DNA of 64,000 bases from Puffinus mauretanicus (GCA_023333565.1 JAJKFH010002633.1:124001-188000); one strand, 5' to 3'; positions 1 through 13,300 are shown, numbered from the stretch's first letter. A program made the numbers and translations. The notes: generated by a model not told the origin, from the letters alone.

Positions 1-2159
1 AATTCTGGTGATTGAGTATCCTTCCAGCAGGACAGTCTTGTCAAAATCCTTTATTCACCTGAGGAATGGTTCTCTTTAATACATTTCATAACTGAATTCT
101 AACCATATATTAACGAAATGACAGCCTTCCTATTCTCTTTTGGCTGATATCTGAGATCTATAACAACTGAAATGGCTCACAGTAGCTCCATTTTGGAAAA
201 GACCATTCTAGAACAAGGTGAGTTTCTGTTTTACTGTAGTTATTTAAAATAATAAAGAACTAATTCCTATCATTATTTTGGGAACTAGTGCTTCTACAGC
301 AAATCCATCACTATCAGAATTTTAAGGATAAATTATATGTGTTGACCAGCAATTTTGGAATAAAATTCCCAGAATTTCTTTTAATTACTCGGTATATTTC
401 TTCCATGCAAAAAATACACTTTTTATCAATGACCGTATATTTTCTTGTGCATACAGCACATAGCACATCTGAACAGTAAACTTAACTGCAGAAGAGAAAG
501 AAAATGTTTCTTAAAATATAAAGCATAATAATTAAAGATTTGGCTGCAGCATGTATACTAATGCAAGGATTATCCAATGGTAAAAATTATTTTTTAGGAT
601 TATTAGCTATTTGCTAATTATTAACTAACGTAACTTTCAGTACTAACAGCCATATGATGAAGTTCATTTTCAACTTGAAACAGGACCTAACAACTCGGGG
701 AAAACAGTCTAACGCAAGCATAGCTGCTCTTTAAAAGTACAAAGCACCAGTATCACACTGATCACAAAAGAGCTACAGACTTGACACCTTTTAGGAAGTA
801 TGGCCCTGAGTAAAAACTAAAACTTAAGGATAGTTCTTTTGAAGGCATTTGAAAATTGTAGCTTAAATATTCAATATTCTCCCCAAAGCCTCAGGATTTG
901 CTGCAGGGAAACTGGGGTAGGGTACCCTTTTCTCGTCCCTCTTCAGACCACCTCACAAAGGCCCTAAAATGCAGTAACTGCCACATACTCGCAAAAATTT
1001 TCCACTCATAGGGAGACAGTGTTGACTTCTGGGCTCTGTCAACGCTTAATGAAATCAAAGGGAGTATTTGTATTAACTTTGATGGGTTTTGATTTAGGTC
1101 CCTAGCCTCAATTTTTAGGCATGATTTCAGGCACACCTGGTGCCTTCCATTATCATTGGATGGGTGCTGAATACTTTGAAAAATTAGTTCAATTGAAATA
1201 ATTACAGGGAATTAGTAATTTCTAAGAATGCTTTCATGAGGTAGCTAATAACCCTATACTTTCCTGTATGTGTTAGTTCTCATTTTTGGGCTAGATTGAA
1301 TGGGGATTCCCAGAGATGCTTGTCCACACTTTATTAACATGTTATTAGATTTTTTCTTTCAATGATGCATTCGTACTTTCCCTTTAATTACAAATTGTTT
1401 CATTCTGAAAGCTTTGTCACTTATGTAGCTCCTTAAAAGCAGAAGACCAAACTGAGTGTGCACAGTACTTTTATTTAATGAATACCCAATCATCTGTATT
1501 CATGGACATAAAGGAAAGCTTGGCAAACGAGCGATCCTGTGGTAAGATTTGTGTGCTTCTGTGACCATTTGGCTTTCATGAATATCCCTTTTTGACCATA
1601 AAGGGAACTCTCGCACATGGTTGTTTGTGATACGTTCCCAAGTCTTTATTCACAAACACAGAAATATACTCCTCAAGGGCATTCTGAAATGAGAACTTAG
1701 GGAAGTTCTATTTTTCTTGCTGCCACAAGATAATGTGGAAAATAACATTTCTCACTGCTCCTATTTCTTATGGAAATTGTATCTTCTTGTGACATAAGCC
1801 AAATGTCTGTAATGAGCAGCTTCAAGCTGCATGATAGAAGGACCCTATGTAATCAGTGGGTTCACGGGCGAGCTCATGTGCCTGTGCACAGGAGTAATTT
1901 CTTCTGCTTCTGCATTAACTGTCTGCAGTGTCAAATCTGAAGAGGAAAGAGAGCCATGGCTGCTCATTTTTGTTAAATTTTGTGCACAAATGGGGATGCT
2001 GTGTTGGGCTGGGCCATCACTAGGAAGAGAGGAGGTTTCCTCCACTCCTCTAGGAAAACACGTCCTGTTTGCGTTAGCAAAATTGCAAATTTACACAGCC
2101 CAGCCAACACTGACCAGAACAGCTGTAGGGGAAAGGCAAGAGAGGACTCAACTCCATCC

Positions 2160-2295
2160 TTGAAGGTGAGAGGAGACTCTACTGGACAGGTCCCTGGGCA
2201 TCTCCTTTAATTAAAGTTGATTTGAGCAGGGGATTGGACTGGATGACCGCCAGAAGTCCCTTCCAGTCTAAATTACTTTCTGACTCTAAGAAATG
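2160..2295 (+). mobile_element. CR1 LINE, 3'-terminal fragment
   Basis: The text follows the last ~130 bp of avian CR1 elements: a segment like 'ctctactggacaggtccctg', then 'gcaggggattggactggatg', then the 'agaagtcccttccagtc' block, decaying into a pyrimidine-rich end where the ATTCTATG-type tail would be. It is sense to the host gene and diverged. The 5' limit is uncertain because identity fades upstream of about 2160. Confidence 0.8.
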
Positions 2296-3210
2296 TATTT
2301 CTAAATTCTTTGTCAGCTTTCAACTAGCAGTTTCAAAATGCAAAGATTGTCTTTTGAATGAGAGACAATACACAGTATTACTTTTTCTCCTTTTGTTCTG
2401 CATTTATACTTTTCTCTTTTGCTTGCATACAGCATGATGCAATGAAGGTCCAGCTTGCTGAAGATACAAGAGCATTAGCTGCTGTACACTTTAATGGTTT
2501 ACAAAAAATTGTGTGTGGCAGTGAGCTTCAGAACTGGAAGTTATTGTGAAGCCTAGGGCACCAGTGTGGAACAAGGGTAGGAGGATGAAAATATCAGTGG
2601 GTCCCACTTTAAGAGGCGTTCATTTTAATGCTCTTCTTACATGTAGATGTAAAGGCTGCTCAGCAAATCAATAGACTTGGTGATGAGGAAATTACAGATA
2701 ACTAACATACTACAATGAAGAGATAGGCCCTTGTGCCAGGCATTTGGGTGACGCGAGTCTGATTCAGATGCTTTGCAAGACAAAGATAGTGGACTTTGCA
2801 AATGAGCCTTCCTTGCATCTGGAAAGATGGCAACTGTTCTTGTTAAACAAATTTGCAGGTTGCCAAGGCTTCTTACAAACTAGAACCTTTTTAGGCAATT
2901 GACTAAGTGGTGATCTCAAATATTTGAGATTGATTTATTTTTGCTGTTATTGTCTGTCATAATTGCTTAAAGTGTTCATTACCAGACCATCAATACATTC
3001 ACCTCTCTGGGTCAGGAAATATCCCTTGATAATGTTGAAGACTTTGAGAATCAAAAGAAAAAAAGGTAGTTTTGTCTTTACAACAGACAATCTTAACAGG
3101 CAACAGCAGATCAGCTTAACCCCAACCTCTTGTCATTCTCCTCTCCACTGATTACAGTTCTGCAAGTGTGTGTGATAGTTACACCTTTACTATTCTACAC
3201 ACTGAATAAA

Positions 3211-3357
3211 GAGGGTCAGATTTTCTGCCCCTGATTAATATTCCTCTTGAGCAGTATATTGCTCTGCATACAGAGATGGGAGAAATTGTTAGGTGGTGTA
3301 AACCCGTGAATCTCAATGAATTCTGAAGGATTCATAATAATTTACACTAACTGCTGA
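3211..3357. repeat. Fragment of an old sauropsid interspersed repeat (unnamed)
   Basis: It opens with 'gagggtcagattttctgccc' and closes near 'aatttacactaactgctg', with 'ggtgtaaaccc' and 'tctcaatgaattctgaagga' between. This is the layout of an old repeat with 'agatctggcc', 'gtgtaaatc' and 'tgaagtcaatgg' blocks that I recall as common in bird and turtle DNA. I cannot name the family. Similar blocks recur at several other places in this window. Confidence 0.4.
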
Positions 3358-3866
3358 TATGACCTTTTTTTTCTATAACATTTCTTTCAAGGTAAAATAC
3401 AAACTATTGGTAAATAAGGGAGGGAGAATCCAGTCCTAAATGACTGATGTGAGAAAGAAATTTGAAAATTTAACATCAGACTTGCAAACGCTACCCTACC
3501 CCGCCCCCCCCCGCGTATGTAAATTTTCCAGCTTTTAATATTATGGATGCTAAGGGGAAGAAAAAAATGCAAAAATATATTCTTTTTCTTTTCTCTCTCC
3601 ATCTACTCTGTGAAGACAAATTTCAAATCCTAAAACAGATGGTATGTATGGAATTAACACACACTGTTATTCACTTGAACCACAGAAATGATACCACATC
3701 TGGCCTAACATTAATTTATATATTTTTTGAACCTGTGTACTTCCATCAGCACCTGCTTAAGTTTGGGAAAATGTCCTGATAAAACTGTAATGGTACATTC
3801 TGTGATCCATACATGAATAGATTTTCCACTAGCACTGAACTATTTTTTATAACAAAGACATAACAA

Positions 3867-3898
3867 TTTTTTTTTTATTTTTTTTTTTTTTTTTTTTT
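3867..3898. repeat. Poly-T run
   Basis: About 32 bases of T broken by a single A. It could be the poly-A tail of a minus-strand retrocopy, but the sequence to its right shows nothing I recognise. Confidence 0.9.
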
Positions 3899-3995
3899 AC
3901 TTTTTACTATAATGCATTACAGCTATTGTAGCTGAGGTATTCTATTTAATCAGAAACTTTTGAGGAGTTCATAGGCCAAAGACCTTTATGCCTTT

Positions 3996-4025
3996 GTAAG
4001 AAACATATATGTAAGAAACATATGT
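3996..4025. repeat. 15-bp tandem duplication
   Basis: The unit 'gtaagaaacatatat' at 3996-4010 is followed directly by 'gtaagaaacatatgt' at 4011-4025, with one mismatch. Confidence 0.9.
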
Positions 4026-7000
4026 ATGAAGGCAGAGCTCTAAATAGGTAACTGTGGATGATGCTTAGATATATCTACCTTTGAGTGTTATCTTTTTATT
4101 AGTTTCCTCACTTTCTGACATGAAGTGATGGGAACTGCTTGGATCACTGCTTTTTCCTACCACTACCCAGTCTACCGATGAAAATATGAAACATCAAGGC
4201 ATACGATCCTTTCATCATTACAAAGATGTGGGTACAGGAAAACAATCTCTCAATAATTGAGGCCAAAAATAGCACTAAGTACTTAAATGATATGAATATG
4301 TATTATTATGTATAACAAAATATATTTACTCCTTCAATAGATGGTTATATTTAGTTACAGTTGCTACAGCATTAGTCCAATTCTACCATGTCAATGATGG
4401 TGATTAGCATTTTTTATTTAAATAATTCCTGAAGATATTCTTAAGATGCACACAAAATTAATTTCTAATTTCTGAATGACATTTATAAACTGTTGTTTAG
4501 GAGTCTTATATCTAAATGGCCACAGATGGCTTATGAGTCTAGGTAAATTCCTATATACCTATTTCATGTCATACTTTCAGTTTTCGAAAAACAGCACGCA
4601 GAATATTTTTATCCACTCAGGAGTTTAACTTATAAATAAAAATCCTGGAAAATATGTTCATATAAACCTAGAAAGAATTAAATATATAAGCTAAGTTTTA
4701 AGCTTGCAAATTCCAGGGCTGGCGGGGACGCTAGTAGATATTGTGCCAAGGTCAGTCTATGGTGTGAATGTCAGTCTCCTGCCCCCTGATGAGTATCTGT
4801 CAGCGACAGCAGCTACATGGTAATAAAGCATCAGTGTAGTGACTCTGCTAATTTCTTGAACCAATCATTGGATTATGTGGTGTGGTTTTGTGAGCATTCC
4901 CAAATGTTTTTATGCTGTTTCTTTTAAACCTGAGAAAGTAAAGTTAACTGACTCTTGAATTTGGTGAAGTAGAGAGAAAGCTTTCAGAGCTTGTGGAAAG
5001 CACAGTTGTGTGGATCCGATGTTGAATAGCCATGTTTTCTTAGTATTCACTGTCATATCCTTTTCAGCTCTTAAAATTCATAACCTTGAATAGTTTTCTA
5101 AATCACACTTGGTTTTTAGCTAATGCTTGGATACCTTCTTAGCCTATTTCATGGGGGCAGACAGTAACCAGTAAAAAACAAGATTCATCCATGTTTCAAA
5201 TGTGACAGAACTGTTTCTTTTGGCACGGGTTTGATTTTCTCTAAGTTATCTTAAAACTCAAATTGAGTATGAGTCGGTGATGTGACTTTACAAACCGCCG
5301 AGTTCTGGGTGCGAAAGGGAGCCCTGTTACAACTCTGCAGTGACATGGATGCCTGAGTTCCAACGTACGGGGGAGTTCTCTGTTTTTCAGTCCACTTTTC
5401 CTAGCAAGTGCTAAATCAGCTCTGACAGATGAAAAACTTTCAGAATCTGTAGGATGCCTTTTGAACAGCAAATATTTTTGAAACCTCTCTGATTGCACCC
5501 GCTATTAGCAGAGTGCTTGAGAATAGCAGTGATGAACTAGGACCTGCTTGTTTGAGACGCCATACAAACACAATGCAGAGATTTTTGAGGAGAAAGAGCT
5601 TCCTTCACGTTTACACCACAGGGCCCATCACTCCAGCTGCGTGCCTTCGCTCAACCTTGGGAGATGTAATGTGATGTGATCTGAGTCAAAGTCAACATTC
5701 AAAATCATTTCAACCCGGTTACAGAGCATGAAAAACAAAACATATCTGTCAGGGAGCGGGGATGGAGACCTCAGGGCGGGGATACCAGGGGATCCTGCCT
5801 GCCAGAATCACCCACCAGCAACTGCCACGGCAATCAAGACTCGAATAATAGGGTGATGTGCTAACTGTGAGGGCGTTCAAAGTTAATTTTCCTGGCATTT
5901 TCTAATCAAAACAAAACTACACAACACACAACACTCTCCTTTTTCAAGCTATATTTTTGAAACGGGAGTTTGTATTGCAGTTCTGCTCTCCGCCCCTTGG
6001 AGAACAAACATTTTTGACGGGATAAAAATAAACAAACTCTGTTTTAATAATAAAACTTATCAGACTTTTGTTGAAATAGAACCAGTCACATCATCTCTAC
6101 TAATAAATAATACAGATCAATCAAAGGAGTTTACACCAGAGCAAAGTGGGGTGGTATACTGGTTAATGAATCACAGAGAACCTAAAAAAAATTTTTTCTC
6201 TACTTCCAGAGATTTCCTGCAACATTAAGGGCTTGTTGTCTTTTATTTTACAATTCATTATAAGATATTTTCAGTGGAAAGCTGGTTGAGCTTGCAAAAG
6301 TCACTTTAATCTAAATATACTAGCTAAGATCTCTGGAAAAGGGGAAAAAATGGAGAGACATCTCCTAGTGAAATTCTGCTCCTTATTTGTGCAGCCTGAA
6401 GTGGTAACTGATACCGTATTTATCCCTGTGAGTTCTGATGTTGTCTGCTCTGATACGACTGTGTCTTTATAGCTCCACAAACAGCTGCACAAAGCCTATG
6501 GCCCCTGGCTCAAATCTCAGCCCACTCCATTGCGTTTCATTTCAGAAACATCCTTCATACTAGCTAGAGTCACAAGGCAGGTTTTGAAACGGCAGGTTTT
6601 ATTGCATAGGCGTAGTTGAATGCCAACAATGCTGGAACCTAGACCAGGTTTTGATGGCAAATTTCTCTCAAAGTACAAGTCATTAGACTTTGCTGTGCTT
6701 TCCCAGTCCTCTACTTGTGGCAGTTGGCGTGGATGCAGCGTGAATAATGGCCCACCTGGCCACAGGACCGGCACCACCTCGCGTCAGGGCAGCGTAGCAA
6801 AATGCGGTGCACAAGTCTGCGCTAATGCAACGTGCTCACACCCGTCCTGCCAGGCAACCCTCGTCTGCTTTGCAGGAGGTTTTGGCAGCAGTTACATGAA
6901 ATGTGAACCTATGTCTACAGAAAGATCAGGTAACTGGATGGGGAAATCCTGTTACTTACAGAGGCTGCTTTAATTCCTGGTTCTTTGGAGTTCAGGCAAT

Positions 7001-8025
7001 TAAGCCCTGCTTTGATGGCTGCATGCACAAAAAAATGATCCATTACGAAACTGTAGGAAGTGAAGTATAAATATAGTGGTGAAAACTGAGGTAGGCTCCA
7101 GCTGGAATAGCCAGCTGTCCTGGGCAGCAGCTGTCCCTTCCAGGACAAAATGAACATACTGGACAAGCCCGGCAGGTCTAATTAGATAAGAGGGTCCTGG
7201 ATAATGGCAGTTTTGCCTATGTAAGGTCTGAAGGGCCTGACTGTCCTCTGAATTTGGGAGAGATTGGAAAACACTGTAAGGTACATTGATTAACATGAAT
7301 GCACTCCTCTTTCTCCAAACACGAATGAATTTTGCAAGCCAAGGTAGCTGTGTGTTAAATTTCTCAATAGATGTGGTCTCCTGCACCGAGGCATGCATTC
7401 TTCATTTAGCATTGCTCACCACCAAGATTATCTCCCTTTAAAGATGATTTCATATTTTCATCCTACATATTATCCCTCTACAGCTATATTTTTTGGCACA
7501 TAAACCCATCCAAAGCTGGCATCCCACCCTCTGAATGGGCAAAATGCCACCATAGCAGATGGGTGAGCAATGAAACTAGCACAAGTGGCAAGTCAGACCA
7601 TATCAGGGTAGCTTCCTTTCCAGGAACAAGGAAACGGCATTCGATGGAGTTGTTCAGCACCTAAAATACGGGTATAATGATATTATTCATTGATTCTTGA
7701 GATTAACGTTGAAGAATGCAAGTTATCAAACACAGGCTCAGAAAGTGAGAAAAGTGTTTTTGTAGTTACTTCGGATAGAAGTTGCACAGAAGAAAATACT
7801 GAGTCATTAAATTACTTTTCTAATTCATTTTATGAAGTAAAGAGTCTTTCCTAAACACATTACTAAATGAATGATTTCTTGCTTAGCCTGAAACATAGGA
7901 AAAACATATCCATGAAATAAACAATAAACGCGGAAAATTCCTTACAAATTTAACAGTATCAGTAAGTCTGATCTGGAATGGTTCTTAAGAACTCTCTCAG
8001 TCAAACAAATGAGATCTTGTTTTGG

Positions 8026-8061
8026 TTTTATTTTCAATAATAATTTTATTTTCAATAATAA
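8026..8061. repeat. 18-bp perfect tandem duplication
   Basis: 'ttttattttcaataataa' occurs twice without a mismatch, at 8026-8043 and 8044-8061. Confidence 0.95.
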
Positions 8062-8359
8062 TAATTCCTAAAGAAATTAAAATTTCTAAATTCAAGAATA
8101 TTTCTCCATGTCTCTTTAAGGAGAAAGGAAAGTGAGAAAACCACAACGTAAGATGTTGGAACTTCTCTTTGCTTTCAGAAAAGCACCTCTACTTTGAAAG
8201 TTAGGAAACTCTTATTTATGCTTCCCTTTTTCTAAAGAAACTGATTAACATCCTTCTTATATATTTTTATACTATTCAGTTATATAAATATGGTTTAAGA
8301 CATCTGTTATATCAGGTTTCAGGCATCTTAGCATTGCTGAATTAATCAGAAAGCATAGG

Positions 8360-8389
8360 ATTGCTTATAACAAGATTGCTTATAACAAG
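8360..8389. repeat. 15-bp perfect tandem duplication
   Basis: 'attgcttataacaag' occurs twice back to back, at 8360-8374 and 8375-8389, about 510 bp before the first BRINP3 exon. A looser third echo ('ttgtaacaagg') follows. Confidence 0.95.
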
Positions 8390-8900
8390 TTGTAACAAGG
8401 TATTTTTTTCCTGAAATCAGATATGATACATGTTTTAAAAGAAGGAAACAAAAAGAAGAAAAGTCTCGAGTATGACACTGGTTTCATTTTCTTTTACGCT
8501 AACATTAGATACTAAAAAATGAAGGTATTAAACAACCTTGGAAATAAACACATTTTATACACAATTTAAATTGGATGTCTACAGAATATCTCTATATTGT
8601 TGGTAAGTAGGAGTTAGTATAGCAGAATTATCCACAGTGTCATTGCATTTTAAGCATAAATGTGTCCTATCGTATAGTTGTTATTCATAGGAGGCACCAA
8701 AAGAAGAGAATAAATACCCAGAAGAGTATTTGTTGTCCATGTGCTTGGGCACTGAAGTATCTGCATCTGCCACCAGGGAGGGATATCTAAACCTCAGACA
8801 ACAGCTAGGGAAAACTTCCGCTTGCCACCTTATTTCTGGCAAAATGAGACTCGCAGAAGATGCCACTGATGAGTGCTGTGGTTTCTGTTTCCCTGCTCAG

Positions 8901-9091
8901 GAGAGGAGTCACTCACAATTTTTGTGGACAAACGGAAGCTGAGCAAGAGGTCTGAAGGAAGCGACCCCAGCACGAACAGCTCCGCCGTGACTCTGGAGAC
9001 CCTGCACCAGCTCGCAGCCTCCTACTTCATTGACAGGGACAGCACGCTGCGCAGACTGCACCACATCCAGATTGCCTCCACTGCCATAAAG
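8901..9091 (+). CDS. BRINP3: BRINP3 internal exon encoding the C-terminal half of the MACPF domain
   Basis: This 191-nt exon lies between acceptor 'ctgctcag' (8893-8900) and donor 'gtaggg' from 9092. It enters in phase 1 (the first two bases finish a Gly codon) and ends on a full codon, AAG. It encodes 63 whole residues. Recognisable stretches are EESLTIFVDKRKLSKRSEG, VTLETLHQLAASYFIDRD and STLRRLHHIQIASTAIK; they match what I remember of BRINP3 just after its MACPF YGTH signature. BRINP proteins are secretory-pathway proteins, mainly of neurons, linked to suppression of cell-cycle progression; their biochemical activity is not established. One N-glycosylation sequon (N-S-S) lies in the variable stretch after SEGSDPST. 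From memory, birds and mammals differ mainly in that stretch. The reading frame is open throughout and the third-position GC content is much higher than in the flanking intron. Confidence 0.95.
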
Positions 9092-9528
9092 GTAGGGGAA
9101 GTCCTCTAGGACCAGCCTGCAGATGTGTTTCCAGATTCACTAGCTGCTTCTCAGGAGAAACGTGTTTTGATTAGTAAAAAAAGGTTTGTTAGCAAAACAA
9201 TAATTTTTGTTCCAAACTTTTTTACCTGAATCAAAGCATTCAATTGATAACGAAGATTCTAGTTCCGAAGAGGGTCTAATGCACTAAAGATATTACTCTT
9301 CATGGGTGATACATAATTTGAATGATACAGATGGCCCTTATAAAAGTGTTTGGTCATTGAGACAATCTCCTTTACATGTGTGCTCAGCAACTGCATTTAT
9401 AGGCAGACTTATATCTGTGTACGGGCACATACGGGCACAGTTCCCTCATACTTCTTTTCTTCTTTCTTTTTCTTGTTTTTTTCAAGCATTGTTATTGTAC
9501 TGTTGTGACTGAAACATTAACTTGTAAT

Positions 9529-9566
9529 GGTTTTTTTTTGTTTCGTTTTGCTTTGTTTTTTTTTTT
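9529..9566. repeat. T-rich low-complexity run
   Basis: Runs of T broken by single G and C bases, just before 'actgacctttgg'. No retrocopy is recognisable next to it. Confidence 0.8.
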
Positions 9567-10049
9567 ACTGACCTTTGGAACAATTTGTAGCTCTTGGTTC
9601 TGCAGTTTGTGGAGGCACATCTTATTTTCTGTTAGGAACTTCTTTTAGTACAGTTTGTCAGCCAAAGCATCCTGCCTACTGACTGCTGTAGGTCACTCAT
9701 AGCACTGGAGGATGCTTGCCCAAGATGAGTGCCCCGGCAGGTATATAAAGCAACAACCCTTCTTTTGAGCAGCTCTCTAGCCTAATGTTGCTTATTTGAA
9801 ATAACCCCTCTCAGTCCATTTCCAGCATTGAAGAGCAAATAAAATTTTAACTTGCAGTTGAATATGCATTAATTATGAAGCTTTTAATGTAAGATGTGAT
9901 TTAGAATCCATTCCGCTCATTGGATCTTTCCACTGGTAACTAAGGTCTTCATTAAAGACCGTCTGAAGCCGACTGCTGTTGCTCAAGTAAATATAAATTT
10001 ACCTCCTTGGGAGTGCCAGGGCCTTTACAGTGAGAAGGATACAACAGGG

Positions 10050-10380
10050 GTTTGTGGCTCGGCAGCACCCGTTCGGTTTGGCTGCTGGTATGTGGAGGAT
10101 ATCGCCCTGTCCCACCCACCCGGGCTGGCGGCATGGCAGCTAAGCCCGGCTCGGAGCCGGTCACCCGCAGCGCGGGGTGGCCTTTGGCTCCGCAGGCAGC
10201 GCAGCTGAAAACGCAGCAGAACCAACACAGAGCCCGATCTCACCTGGGGCTGCCCCTCGGATCACAGTCTCGCTGCAGACCGCCGTACTACCCATCCCTC
10301 CGGCCTGACTGATCTTCAAAATCGCGTTGTTTATCATGTAGATGTACAGCAACCTCTAAACCGAGGCTCCTCCCGTCGAA
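10050..10380. promoter_or_regulatory. CpG-rich patch inside the long intron (possible small CpG island)
   Basis: Within about 330 bp I count roughly 25 CpG dinucleotides, for example in 'acccgggctggcggcatggc' and 'cccgcagcgcggggtgg', while the surrounding kilobases have very few. Overlapping open frames on both strands here are a by-product of the GC content and look like no known protein. It could be an unmethylated regulatory element, an intragenic promoter or the remnant of a GC-rich insertion; the sequence does not decide between them. Confidence 0.45.
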
Positions 10381-13300
10381 CCACATGCAAAACTTCCCTT
10401 CTATGTTAAGATAATTTATGGCTGAAACCAGTGGTAACTGAAGTGATAGAACATGGAACTGTAGAGACAAAACCGTGCCTGAAAGAAATTTCTCCTTTTT
10501 ATGCACTGATTTTTTTTTAAAGCAAATTTGTGTCATAATACAAAATTCAACCCTGCTTGCTAAAAACTTATGTAATGAACCTTCTGCATGTCCAAAGTTT
10601 TTTACAAACACTACAAAATGACTAAGTTTTCTCTCCACCCCCTCACTGAAATGGATACAAATGCAAGCTGTCGTCCATCAGCAAACCTGATTTGGTTAAT
10701 TGACTGCAGGGGTCTCTAGAAAATGGTTCTCACATCAGATGCAACAGTGCTGATACACGAAAACCTCGCTTTTTAGCTTGCTTTCACTGAGAGACTGGGA
10801 GCATTTGCATTACAAATTTGTATTGTCAGAACACTTAACCGAACAAAAAACCTGTTTCTGTTGAAAACTAGGAACACAAAAGCAGCCAGGGAAGGCATTT
10901 TTTTGTTCTCTCCCCACACAGATTTTTGAAACACTGCTGGTTTTAAATTGGAAAACCACCAAATAAAGTTCCAGATCCATGGTGTAAATAGCATATTTCA
11001 AGATTATTTATTAAAACATATATGCTGACATCTGAGTTAGACCACAGGCTTTCCATAAAGCTGCAGAACCAGATCTCTGTGTTCAGCTTGAGGGCTGGTT
11101 CAGGAGAAGTGACACCCTGGGGGATCTGAGGACCAGGGTGGCCATCAGCCAGCTCTGTGCCTTCCCCTCCTGGGCTGCCTCAGGGAGGAGAGTGAACCCA
11201 GAGCTTTTTACACCAGCAAACTACTGGGCGGCTTTTTAAATCACAGCACCTTCCGTGTTTGGCTTGCTTACCACAGCCCTGCTCAAATCCTTCCTCTGCA
11301 CGAAAGATCCAACAGGGATTTGCAAAGGGAGTCCAAGAAAAGCTCCCTCAGCTTACCATAACTCCCTTCTGACCAGCATCAAAGAAATCCAATATAAAGG
11401 TATTGGAGCAGGTTTAGAAATCCCTGAAATTCTGAATTTATATTAGAAGTTTTCCAAGTGACACACAATCATTTTTTTGATTGCTGACTAGTTTAAAAAA
11501 AAAAAAAATCATGTTCAGAATCTATTTAGTGTTTGATACTACCATTTTTTATTCACTCTCAGATAGCAATTCTGTGTCTTAAAATACAATTTGCATGTAC
11601 ATATAACTTCATTCCATTAAAAGAAATAACTAAAATGATAGATATCTTTTGAATAGTTTGTTTTCCCTTCCTTTTTTTTCAGTCAATTTTATTTACATTT
11701 TGGATGGGTTTTTAATATGGAGTATACTAGACTCTACCATACTAGCAGAGTTGTTTATATTTTAGGAAGAGAGAACTGAGAGTATTAATAATGTTTCATA
11801 TAACTCATACTCTTACTCAGAAGAACTTAACTATCCTTTTGGGAGTCTGTATCTGAATAAAACAAAAAAAAAATATTATTTGGAACAGGCAAGACTTAAA
11901 GCACAAATCAAAAGACATGATATTTGCAGGTAAATCATAACACTTCAGTGCACAAACGAGCTCTGCCACAAAGGTGTTTCTGGAGTTTTGGACTTTGAAA
12001 CAAACAGAAGTCCTTTGATAACATTTGCTTGTTGGCTTGTTTGTTTGTTTTTCACATTTCCTGTGACAATGGGCAACCTGAAACTGCAGCAGTAGTCAGA
12101 AACAACTTTGCACAACCATCTATTTGCTGTTTGTAGTGTTCTGAGATGGCTATCCTGATGGCTGTGACACCTCTAAAAATATTATTCGAGAAGAGAGATT
12201 AAAAATAAACTTTCCTTCCTTCAAAAACTCAAACAAACAAACAAAGCCAACATTTTTCATTCCTTTTAGTTCCAAAAGGTGTATAAGCCTCTCTTTTTAG
12301 GTTAGACTAGATTACTTCTCACACGTCTTTTTCTTCTGTAGTTGTACCTGCAAAAAATGCATGTTTTATCTTAAAAAGCAAAAGGATAATACTTATAAAC
12401 AACATGATGTGTCTCCTAAACAAGTTAGTATATTAATTCTGTGCCCTTTCTTGTGATTCTTCTTTTCTCCTGTCTTTTAAGCTATCTGGTTTGGGGCGGA
12501 AGAAATGTTCTTTTTTGATGCATTGTAAATTGGTAACACATCAATAAGGTTTAATGACCATTTAGCAACAAAAATGTAATAATAACATTATGGGAAGAAA
12601 TATTATTTCACCTACAGGAGCATGAAACAGTAAGAAAAAACCTAAGCATGCAGTAGTAGAGGGGGTCTTGAACCTACCTTAAAAACACCACTGAGAATGG
12701 ATTTACCTAGAACAGGAAAGAGGACGAGCATTTAACAGAGCCATAGCAGTCCTCAGTCATATGCTGGGGTAGCAATGAGCAACTCACTCATTCACAAACT
12801 GGGGCTGTGTCTAGGTTTACCATTCAGTTCCTAATGTTTCCAGCTTCTTCCTCTAGTGCTTCCTTAATAGATTAAGGTCTAAGGTCTTTATAGATGGGAC
12901 ATGGAGAGGGATCCATTAAGTCTTTTGAGTTGCAGAGCCAAATTAACAATGGATCAAACATTAGGTGAGAATGATCAAGCTCAATCAGTCTTCTGGAAAA
13001 AAAAATCACCAGCAATAAATATCTGTTTTCCCAGATTCTAAGAATCTCTCTTTGGAAAGCAACACATAACAAAACATTTTTCTCCCTTATGTAATTAAGA
13101 CCTAATACTTGAGCAATTCTTATATTCTTCAGTCAAATTCATTGTGATATGTGATAGCTGAATTTTTTTCTTATAGTTCTTGATACATTATTTTGTGGGA
13201 CTGATGCAGGAAGATAATATTTGAATAAGTTTTATAATTAAGCTTTTCTATCAAAAAACTAAGTTATGTTACAGAGAAAGGAAAGCATGAAGAAGGGGGA

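Larger units (their letters stand above)
1..8900 (+). other. BRINP3: BRINP3 intron (3' part), upstream of the first exon seen
   Basis: This is non-coding sequence that ends in a clean acceptor: a pyrimidine-rich run followed by 'ccctgctcag' at 8891-8900. The donor and the preceding exon, which should encode the YGTH-containing part of the MACPF domain, are not in the window; I looked for that coding text and did not find it. The stretch holds a CR1 3' tail near 2160-2295, an old repeat fragment near 3211-3357, a poly-T run at 3867-3898, short tandem duplications at 3996-4025, 8026-8061 and 8360-8389, and a slightly more GC-rich area at about 5640-5880. The open frames here are short, resemble no family I know and are probably chance. 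Confidence 0.85.

Noticed and set aside
7000..7398. 132-aa open frame on the minus strand
   Set aside because: No resemblance to any family and no splice or promoter context; treated as chance.
8730..8942. Open frame overlapping the first BRINP3 exon in another frame
   Set aside because: It reads the exon out of frame; the BRINP3 frame is the supported one.
10025..10638. Cluster of open frames on both strands over the CpG-rich patch
   Set aside because: High GC lowers stop frequency; the translations overlap in several frames and resemble nothing.
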